In this document: positions 1 to 5,066 of the stretch, piece by piece
Numbering within the stretch: position 1 is the first letter of the stretch
Layout of the letters: every line of letters starts with the position of its first letter
DNA from: Candidatus Iainarchaeum sp.
GTDB lineage: Archaea; Iainarchaeota; Iainarchaeia; Iainarchaeales; Iainarchaeaceae
Reading direction: 5' to 3'
Assembly (NCBI GenBank): GCA_013331625.1
Contig: DUGC01000083.1
Coordinates: 1 to 8,293, forward strand
Length of the DNA: 8,293 nucleotides
Notes under the pieces: model-generated
What the model was told of the DNA's origin: nothing
Database searches by the model: none
The model's input: only the letters and a program-made list of their open reading frames with translations
Program-made: the position numbers and the translations under genes

Positions 1-24
1 GTTTATCCCTAGGTTTCCGTCCTT
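1..24. repeat. Terminal direct repeat, left copy
   Basis: The first 24 bases are identical to the last 24 (8270-8293) in the same orientation. On the minus strand both encode KDGNLGIN in the reading frame of their gene. I found no third copy in the window. Confidence 0.95.
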
Positions 25-1779
25 GTAGTATGTGAGGTTGAATGCTGACCTTGGGCCGGTCGCAGTATCATTATCTACCCTGAAAGCGTAACTGCCGCCT
101 ATTTCATCTGCGTAGCGTATGTGCAGTTTTGCTAGTGGGTTTGTCGTCCCGATTCCCACGTTGCCATCGCTTGATGCGTTTGTGTATAGCGCTGTTGTTC
201 CCGCTGATGTCACTGCGTTCAGGTCCCCGATTATCGTGAGCTTGTTTGTTGCTGTTGTTGTCCCAATGCCGACGTTTGCGTCTTTTCCCACCGTAAAAAT
301 GCTTGTGAGCACCGAACTATTCGAATCAACCACACTCAAAGGCCCCTGCGAATAAATCCCCCCAAGGCCTGCCGTAATGCTCTGGTTTGCAGTGAGCACA
401 CCATTCACAATAGCACTCTCAGTAACCTGCAAACCCCCGGTCTGAATCGAACCGGTGTTAATGCTCTGCAAATCAGAAGCGCCAAGGTCGATGATGGCAA
501 AATTTGACCTTCCTGCGCCCGTATCATAGTTTGCGACGTATGCGTATTTTCCTGATACAAAAACCGAGTAGGGATAATACAGGTTTGTGTCGTTGTCAAT
601 TGAGCTTATTACCTGCGGGCCATAGGGGTCTGAGATGTCGATTATTGCAAAGTTCGATAACCCTGCGGCTAGGTCATAGTTTGTCACGTATGCATATTTT
701 CCTGATACAAACACAGAGTTGGACTTGTACAAGTTTACATCATTGTTTATTGTACCTATTACCTGTGGGGTGTAGGGGTTTGAAACATCAATGACTGCAA
801 AGTTTGAGTTGGATGCGCCCGTATCATAGTTTGCGACGTATGCATATCTTCCCGATACATAAATTGAGAAGGCCCCGTATAAGAGGTCGTCATCGTCTAT
901 TGAGCTTATTACTTGAGGGTTATAAGGATTTGAAATGTCAATTATAGCAAAGTTCGAGATTCCTGCTGTGCTGTTGTAGTTTGTCACGTATGCATATTTT
1001 CCTGACACAAAGATTGAGCGGGAGGATACGAGGTTTGTGTCGTTGTCAATTGAGCTTATTACCTGCGGGTTGTAGGGGTTTGAGATATCTATGACTGCAA
1101 AATTTGAATATCCCGCCAAATTGTTGCTATCAACAACATATGCGTATTTTCCTGCCACAAAGAGTCCTCGGGTGTTTGAGAGGTTTGTGTCGTTGTCTAT
1201 TGAACTTATTACTTGCGGTGAATAAGGATTTGAAACATCCACTATCGCAAAGTTTGATTTTCCTGCGGTTGTACCGCCGCCTGTCACGTATGCGTATTTT
1301 CCTGATACAAAAACCGAGGCGGAATCTAAGAGGTTTGTATCGTTTAAAATAACGCTGGTTATTTGTGGCGAGTAGGGATTTGAAATGTCTACTATTGCAA
1401 AATTTGCCCTGGTTGAGTTGTCATTGTTTGTCACGTATGCGTATTTTCCTGATACAAAAACCGAGGTGGCACGGTACAGGTTTGTGTCGTTGTCTATCGA
1501 ACTTATGACTTTTGGCGTTGGCGGGTATTGGGTAAGGGCGCCTTGATAGATGTTTGCGTCGCCGATTACATTGAGCATGTTTTGCGGCGTTGAAGTCCCT
1601 ATTCCTACATTGCCATCGTTAGTGAGCCTGATTTTGAGCTGTGATGCGGTGTTGAAGTCTATCACTCCGCTGTTGCTCGCATTAAAAACCAAATCATTCT
1701 GCGCCGCATAAGTGAATGAAGAAAACAGCAAGGCCGCACACAAGGCCAGCAATACAGTTCCTGCAAAATTCCCGTTCAT
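1..1779 (-). CDS. Secreted GIG-module / seven-bladed LVIVD beta-propeller protein, partial (3' end off left edge)
   Basis: The frame is open from ATG at 1779 to base 1 (593 codons, no stop), so the 3' end lies outside the window. Residues 1-25 are a signal peptide (hydrophobic VLLALCAALLF, likely cleavage after FTYA). Residues 26-82 are a GIG module (NDLVFNASNSGVI, then DGNVGIGTSTP), as in tail-fibre-like and surface proteins. Residues 91-439 are seven repeats of 49-50 aa with VFVSGKYAYVTN and NFAIIDISNPYxPQ, matching LVIVD/YVTN propeller repeats; seven units fit one seven-bladed propeller. More GIG modules follow (ANVGIGTTT, DGNVGIGTTNP) up to the edge. The protein is probably exported and surface-bound, perhaps adhesive; the ligand is unknown. 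The ATG overlaps the preceding regulator stop by ATGA, suggesting coupled translation. Across the identical window ends the frame continues into the fragment at 7517-8293. Confidence 0.88.
   Translation of the reverse strand, partial: MNGNFAGTVLLALCAALLFSSFTYAAQNDLVFNASNSGVIDFNTASQLKIRLTNDGNVGIGTSTPQNMLNVIGDANIYQGALTQYPPTPKVISSIDNDTNLYRATSVFVSGKYAYVTNNDNSTRANFAIVDISNPYSPQITSVILNDTNLLDSASVFVSGKYAYVTGGGTTAGKSNFAIVDVSNPYSPQVISSIDNDTNLSNTRGLFVAGKYAYVVDSNNLAGYSNFAVIDISNPYNPQVISSIDNDTNLVSSRSIFVSGKYAYVTNYNSTAGISNFAIIDISNPYNPQVISSIDDDDLLYGAFSIYVSGRYAYVANYDTGASNSNFAVIDVSNPYTPQVIGTINNDVNLYKSNSVFVSGKYAYVTNYDLAAGLSNFAIIDISDPYGPQVISSIDNDTNLYYPYSVFVSGKYAYVANYDTGAGRSNFAIIDLGASDLQSINTGSIQTGGLQVTESAIVNGVLTANQSITAGLGGIYSQGPLSVVDSNSSVLTSIFTVGKDANVGIGTTTATNKLTIIGDLNAVTSAGTTALYTNASSDGNVGIGTTNPLAKLHIRYADEIGGSYAFRVDNDTATGPRSAFNLTYYKDGNLGIN
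463..1509 (-). repeat. Seven in-frame ~150-bp repeats encoding propeller blades
   Basis: Seven consecutive units run on the minus strand: 1509-1363 (147 bp), 1362-1213, 1212-1063, 1062-913, 912-763, 762-613 and 612-463. Each encodes one LVIVD blade. The central blocks are almost invariant even at silent positions. For example, the 30-bp segment at 514-543 recurs exactly at 814-843, two units (300 bp) away. The last unit loses the NPYxPQ ending (DLGASDLQS), as expected for the end of the array. The middle of each blade is variable. Confidence 0.9.
1567..1704 (-). repeat. GIG-module direct repeat, copy in the propeller gene
   Basis: This 138-bp segment encodes 46 residues from the mature N-terminus to LNV. 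It matches the copy at 4692-4829 in the same orientation: 42 of 46 residues identical, and about 113 of 138 bases by hand count. The two copies flank the three intracellular-type genes as direct repeats. Confidence 0.85.
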
Positions 1780-3140
1780 GCGCCCCCGCCCCCGATTATT
1801 TCCCAGTGCCCGCCTTTATCAGGGCCAACGCGCCTCAAAAGGCCTTTTGACTTGAGCTTTTGGATATTATACTCAACAGTTTTTTTGGAGAGGCTGCCTT
1901 TGCCCATTATCCCTTGCTTGGAAATAGTTGGCTGTTGTTTTATCAACTCAATTATTTTCAGTTCTGTACCCGACAGCCGTTCTACCCCCTTTTCTACCCC
2001 CTTTTCTACCCCCTTTTCTTGGGGTGCTTCTTCCTTCCTGCGGAAGGTCACCAAAGAGCCTGTTTTAAGTGTTTCAAATTCCACTTTCACATTGCTTGCC
2101 TTGCATTCATCATGGATTCTTTTCAGGCCCGAACCCCATTCCTCTATATCCCTGCTCAGGAAGAGGGCATGTGCAATAATCGGGTTTCTGAGTATGGACC
2201 TTTCTTTTCCCCCAATGTAGTTTTCTATTTTAACTTCTTCCGGAAACTGGCCCGGATTGTATATTTCGATGCGGTCCTTGAAAATGGCAATTTCATTCCC
2301 CTTGGGGTTTGCATAGTCCCTATGGCACAGGGAATTAACCAGCGCTTCAGTCAATGCCCTCACAGGGATCTCCGGCACTTCTACCCTTCTCCCCCCGGAC
2401 AGGTCAGCCCTCCAATTCATATGCTCTTTGATGTAGGACTCGCTTCTTTCCAGCAATCCGAAAATGTTTCCGGTGAACTTCTGAATGTCAAGGAAGGTTA
2501 GCTTGTCAGTTCCGGCAAAGACCGCTGCCTGCACCTCAAGATTGTTGTCATCGCAAAAAAGCACTTGGCCAGCATTAAGCAGTTTCTCCCCTTTCAGGGC
2601 ATGGAGTTTGTTCAGCGTGGAACGAACGTCAGTGAATTTGTGCGGTATTCTTTTTGCTTCGTTGGCCTTTTGCATATACCCCTGAATGATTTTCATGTCC
2701 GCATCCTTCGTGGTTTTCCCTGACAATTGCTTTTCCCACAGCCCCCTGTTCTGGCCAGTGATGAATCTCCTTAATTCTGCAGGGCTAATTTGCCTCTTTT
2801 CAGTCCCAACGCGGATGTATGCCCTGCCAAATGCAAAATAAGGGATTTCGCTGCCAGAAAACTCCACTTCAATACAGGTTTTTCCGTTTACCTCAAACTC
2901 CCTGATTTCCGGGTAAATCTTCGGCTCTATGTTATCCGAAATTGCCTTGGAAATATCCCTTAACGTGCTGTCTGAAACGCCCTGTCCAATGACGGTTCCA
3001 TCATTCCTAACCCCAAAGTAAACCTTCCCCTTTCCATGCTTGTTGAGCATTGCAGCCATAGAAACAACCGCCTCTTTTAGCTCCGAAGTTGATTTCTTCA
3101 GCTCAACAGTTTCGGATTCCCTGAAAGCCATTTCAACCAT
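1776..3140 (-). CDS. AlbA_2 (Schlafen-like) / HATPase_c_4 / winged-HTH protein, full length
   Basis: This is a putative transcriptional regulator or defence-island accessory protein of the AlbA_2 (divergent AAA-4, Schlafen-like) family. From the ATG at 3140 it has 454 residues. The N-terminal AlbA_2 domain (about 1-125) has ESETVELKKS and the glycine loop GKVYFGVRNDGTVIG. The C-terminal half has ALVNSLCHRDY, KDRIEIYNPG and GSGLKRI, typical of the HATPase_c_4 region. A linker with three EKGV repeats and a winged helix-turn-helix (about 390-454) follow. The length is normal for the family. Alternative starts are TTG 3167, ATG 3143 and ATG 3131. ATG 3140 is preferred because GGGGCG lies 6 bases upstream; ATG 3131 fits the usual family N-terminus. 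Its stop overlaps the propeller gene start (ATGA). DNA binding is likely from the wHTH; the target is unknown. Confidence 0.88.
   Translation of the reverse strand: MVEMAFRESETVELKKSTSELKEAVVSMAAMLNKHGKGKVYFGVRNDGTVIGQGVSDSTLRDISKAISDNIEPKIYPEIREFEVNGKTCIEVEFSGSEIPYFAFGRAYIRVGTEKRQISPAELRRFITGQNRGLWEKQLSGKTTKDADMKIIQGYMQKANEAKRIPHKFTDVRSTLNKLHALKGEKLLNAGQVLFCDDNNLEVQAAVFAGTDKLTFLDIQKFTGNIFGLLERSESYIKEHMNWRADLSGGRRVEVPEIPVRALTEALVNSLCHRDYANPKGNEIAIFKDRIEIYNPGQFPEEVKIENYIGGKERSILRNPIIAHALFLSRDIEEWGSGLKRIHDECKASNVKVEFETLKTGSLVTFRRKEEAPQEKGVEKGVEKGVERLSGTELKIIELIKQQPTISKQGIMGKGSLSKKTVEYNIQKLKSKGLLRRVGPDKGGHWEIIGGGGA
1785..1833 (-). repeat. Shared 3'-end block of the two AlbA_2 genes, copy 1
   Basis: The last ~16 codons of this regulator (RRVGPDKGGHWEIIGGG) are nearly identical in DNA to 3859-3907. 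Thirty bases are exact (1785-1814 against 3859-3888), and 12 more are exact after three mismatches. The rest of the two wHTH coding sequences has diverged, so identity is confined to the gene end next to the following ATG. Confidence 0.85.
1982..2017 (-). repeat. 12-bp tandem repeat, three copies (EKGV linker)
   Basis: Three exact 12-bp units at 1982-1993, 1994-2005 and 2006-2017 encode the EKGVEKGVEKGV linker between the ATPase-like region and the winged helix. The unit is a multiple of three, so copy-number changes alter linker length without changing the frame. Such linkers are common in AlbA_2 regulators. Confidence 0.9.
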
Positions 3141-3163
3141 CATTGCCGCCCCAGCCACACAAT

Positions 3164-3853
3164 TCAATCGCCCATCATGTTAACTGCATTACCAAAGCCA
3201 ATTGCCGCACTGCTCGGCTCGAAAATGAATTTCTGCAACTTGTCCAGCACCCTTGCCTCCAGTTCTTTTTCGGCATATGCGCTTTTTTCTTCCAAGCCGA
3301 GGAATTCGAGAACATAAGGGTCTTTTATCAGCTCTTCCGGCAGGCCCGGCACATTTCCTTTTCTTTCATACTCAACAAGCGCGTTTTTGTCCCTGCTCAT
3401 CAAAAGCCTTTCATAATGCAATGAATATATCTGCCGCTTCAAATCCCTCACGCTGAGGCCCTCGCTTATCGCGTATTTCTCAAAGTACCCCCTTTTGGTT
3501 TCGTCTTCTATTTTTATTAATTCACAATAATGGGACCATGCCAATTTGGGAGACACTGTCTCCCGTTTTTTGTACGTCAGGTAGAACCTCCTCATTCTGC
3601 GCAGGTTGCTTGAATCAAAGCCTTTTCCGAACTCTTTGCTTAACTCCTTTGAAACGGCCTCCAAAAGCCCTTTGCCATACCCCGCCCTTTTTTTGCCTTT
3701 CTGCTCCTGCGCCACAATTTTCTCCCTGATTCCAAAATAGGCCCCCAGCATTGCGCTGTTGACGGCGGCATAAGAAGAATGCCTTGCAGCCAGCACAATC
3801 TTTTTTATTTCCACCACGACGGATGGATAATAGGCCAATTCTCTGCCACTCAT
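3164..3853 (-). CDS. DUF1016 (YhcG-type) protein, truncated in the PD-(D/E)XK nuclease domain
   Basis: The 229 residues match the N-terminal part of the DUF1016/YhcG family. Visible hallmarks are AGYGKGLLEAVSKELSKEFG (58-76), GFDSSNLRRMRRFY (78-91), LAWSHYCELI (104-113) and LKRQIYSLHYERL (138-150). DPYVLEFLGLEEK (178-190) and ELEARVLDKLQKFI (197-210) open the usual nuclease domain. Homology then stops: the tail after FIFE does not resemble the family, and the acidic/lysine catalytic core is absent. Full-length members are usually well over 300 aa. The next gene begins within about 25 bases, so the missing part was deleted, not frameshifted. Full-length relatives are predicted DNA nucleases found in restriction-modification and defence islands. 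This copy should be catalytically dead but may keep an interaction or DNA-binding role. The start overlaps the preceding stop (ATGA). Confidence 0.85.
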   Translation of the reverse strand: MSGRELAYYPSVVVEIKKIVLAARHSSYAAVNSAMLGAYFGIREKIVAQEQKGKKRAGYGKGLLEAVSKELSKEFGKGFDSSNLRRMRRFYLTYKKRETVSPKLAWSHYCELIKIEDETKRGYFEKYAISEGLSVRDLKRQIYSLHYERLLMSRDKNALVEYERKGNVPGLPEELIKDPYVLEFLGLEEKSAYAEKELEARVLDKLQKFIFEPSSAAIGFGNAVNMMGD

Positions 3854-4668
3854 ATACGCCCGCCCCCGATTATTTCCCAGTGCCCGCCCCTGTCAGGGCC
3901 AACGCGTCTAATCACTCCGCTTTTTTTCAGTTTCTTTAAATCATATCTTACCCCGATATTGCTAAGGCCTGTTGCTTTGGCAAGGCCGCTGATGGTTATT
4001 CTCGGATTCTCGGAAATTTTCACCAATATTTTCCGGATAGTTTCTGGATAGTTTCTGGATATTTTCTGGATAGTTTTACTTACATTTTTCCGGGCATCTT
4101 CGCGAGCATCTTTCAGGTTTTCCTGTAAGGCTTTCGAGTTAATGCTTTTGGCGAAAACTGTGAAGCTTTGCGGATTCACGAAAAATTCAGCAGGGGGATT
4201 TCCATTTCCCTTAAATGTCTTATTTACTCTCTTCAGGCCGGAAGAATATTCCTCAATGACATTTGCTTCCTTAAATACCTTTGCAATGAGTTTGTTCCTT
4301 AGGTATGAAGGCGCTTTTCCATTTATGAAATCCTCGACAGTGAACTCGGCTGGGAGGCCGCCATAATTTGAGAATATTATCCTGTCAGGGTAAATGCGTA
4401 TGCTTGCGGTCTGCCGATAATCAGCCAAAGGCGACAATTCGCGGAAAGTCTTGGTTTTCACTTCATTCAACCAGTTCTGAACGCTTTCAGCCGAAACGCT
4501 TGCCCCTGTAATCTCCTTATTGCGGTTAACGCCAACAATAACCTTACCGCCTCTGGCATTGGCAAAGGAGACAAGCGAAATTATAACTTCGTCTCCAAAG
4601 CTCTCCTTGAACTCAACGCAGTCATTTTCGCCCTTTGCGATAACGCTTTTTATTTCATCGTTGTTCAT
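3850..4668 (-). CDS. Shortened AlbA_2 / winged-HTH regulator with internal deletion
   Basis: This 272-residue paralogue of the downstream AlbA_2 regulator begins with a recognisable AlbA_2 half-domain (1-72): ENDCVEFKES, SFANARGGKVIVGVNRN, then VQNWLNEVKTKT. It then passes abruptly into the HATPase_c_4-like segment (75-150): RELSPLADYRQTASIRIYPDRI, NYGGLP and YSSGLKRV. The full-length neighbour has roughly 180-200 more residues in between. The usual ALxNAxxHRDY motif is degraded to RELSPLADYR, which suggests an in-frame internal deletion. A repeat-derived linker (about 195-215) and a winged helix (about 216-265, ending RRVGPDRGGHWEIIGGG) follow. The ATG is preceded by GGGGCG five bases upstream and overlaps the preceding stub's stop (ATGA); its own stop overlaps the DUF1016 start the same way. 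DNA binding is likely retained, while the enzymatic or ATPase function is probably lost. Confidence 0.83.
   Translation of the reverse strand: MNNDEIKSVIAKGENDCVEFKESFGDEVIISLVSFANARGGKVIVGVNRNKEITGASVSAESVQNWLNEVKTKTFRELSPLADYRQTASIRIYPDRIIFSNYGGLPAEFTVEDFINGKAPSYLRNKLIAKVFKEANVIEEYSSGLKRVNKTFKGNGNPPAEFFVNPQSFTVFAKSINSKALQENLKDAREDARKNVSKTIQKISRNYPETIRKILVKISENPRITISGLAKATGLSNIGVRYDLKKLKKSGVIRRVGPDRGGHWEIIGGGRI
3859..3907 (-). repeat. Shared 3'-end block of the two AlbA_2 genes, copy 2
   Basis: This is the partner of 1785-1833 at the end of the shortened regulator, in the same orientation and 2,074 bp away. It includes the G-rich run just before the DUF1016 start codon. Confidence 0.85.
4035..4078 (-). 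repeat. 11-bp tandem repeat, four near-exact copies, inside a coding sequence
   Basis: Units of 11 bp lie at 4035-4045, 4046-4056, 4057-4067 and 4068-4078. The first two are exact; the third has one change and the last two. They encode TIQKISRNYPETIRK in the linker just before the winged helix. Eleven is not a multiple of three, so gain or loss of a unit would shift the frame and remove the wHTH. Confidence 0.88.
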
Positions 4669-4922
4669 GCTTTCGCCCCGATAGTTATTTGCACATTGAG
4701 TTCGTTTTGCGGCGTTGAAGCCCCTATTCCTACATTACCATCATTAGTGAGCCTCAACTTGAGCTGTGATGCAGTGTTGAACTCAATAACCCCGCTGTTG
4801 CTCGCGTTGAAAACGAGGTCGTTTGCGGCTGCGTTTGCGGTAAGTGGCAAGGCCAAGAGCGCGAGCATGAGGGCGAGTGCGCATTTTGGCGCAAACCGCC
4901 GATTTTTTGGATTTGAACTCAT
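4665..4922 (-). CDS. Short secreted GIG-module protein (stub paralogue of the propeller protein)
   Basis: These 85 residues begin with a classic signal peptide: basic KNRR, then LALMLALLALPL, with likely cleavage after TANA. Next is one complete GIG module, NDLVFNASNSGVIEFNTASQ through DGNVGIGASTP to LNV. It then ends after eight unrelated residues (QITIGAKA). The module equals the mature N-terminus of the propeller protein at 42 of 46 positions, but the signal peptides differ. The stub therefore looks like a gene cut off right after its first module, where the downstream regulator begins (ATGA overlap). An upstream in-frame GTG at 4934 would add four residues. A TATA-like box precedes it, so it probably leads the five-gene operon. 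It may be a functional small exported protein or a remnant. Confidence 0.72.
   Translation of the reverse strand: MSSNPKNRRFAPKCALALMLALLALPLTANAAANDLVFNASNSGVIEFNTASQLKLRLTNDGNVGIGASTPQNELNVQITIGAKA
4669..4682 (-). promoter_or_regulatory. G-rich ribosome site before the short regulator
   Basis: On the minus strand ATCGGGGCG is followed by five bases and the ATG at 4668. The same ATCGGGG-type run precedes the DUF1016 start (3859-3867) and the propeller start (1781-1793), and GGGGCG (3147-3152) precedes the full regulator start. This recurring motif supports the chosen starts and coupled translation. Confidence 0.5.
4692..4829 (-). repeat. GIG-module direct repeat, copy in the stub gene
   Basis: Partner of 1567-1704, in the same orientation and 3,125 bp apart. 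Crossing over between the copies would join the stub's signal peptide in frame to the propeller protein and remove the three genes between them. Confidence 0.85.
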
Positions 4923-4948
4923 CTCTCCCCACACCCCAATTTACATCC

Positions 4949-4966
4949 TAAAAATTTATTTATTCA
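4949..4966 (-). promoter_or_regulatory. Candidate archaeal TATA-like promoter for the five-gene operon
   Basis: The minus strand carries AATAAATAAATTTTTAG, the most AT-rich stretch of this gap. Its centre is about 35 bases upstream of the ATG at 4922. The usual archaeal TATA-to-start distance of about 26 bases puts initiation near 4931, giving a very short leader. No clear BRE is visible, so this rests on composition and spacing only. Confidence 0.35.
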
Positions 4967-4981
4967 GCCAGTAACTAAAAG

Positions 4982-5002
4982 GCATTTGTGCTTAAAAAAT
5001 GC
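4982..5002 (-). terminator. Possible terminator after the beta-helix gene
   Basis: About 65 bases beyond the stop at 5067, the minus strand has a T6 run (4994-4999). It sits inside a small inverted repeat with 6-bp arms GCATTT/AAATGC (4982-4987 and 4997-5002) and a 9-base loop. T-runs end transcription in archaea, but the hairpin is weak. The rest of 4967-5066 shows nothing else. Confidence 0.25.
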
Positions 5003-5066
5003 TTCCTGCAACCAATTTCAAAACAAGGCCATGCGAGCTTGGCTGGTCTGTGCCCGACAATGCAAT

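Noticed and set aside
1..24. Terminal 24-bp repeat as an integrase att site
   Set aside because: It lies within a protein-coding module, no integrase or tRNA gene is present, and its position exactly at both ends is better explained by circularity or assembly overlap.
463..1509. Regularly spaced repeats resembling a CRISPR-like array
   Set aside because: The period is 150 bp, the frame is open throughout, and the repeats encode LVIVD blades.
1860..2501. Plus-strand open frame of 213 codons opposite the full-length AlbA_2 gene
   Set aside because: It lacks family features and lies wholly opposite a clear AlbA_2/wHTH coding sequence; it is a shadow.
3141..3167. TTG at 3167 as start of the full-length AlbA_2 gene
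   Set aside because: It adds residues not expected before the conserved FRESETVELKK start and has no ribosome site at proper distance; ATG 3140 has GGGGCG six bases upstream.
3164..3230. Frameshift as the cause of the DUF1016 truncation
   Set aside because: The other two frames after FIFE give no nuclease-domain residues, and the next gene leaves only tens of bases; deletion fits better.
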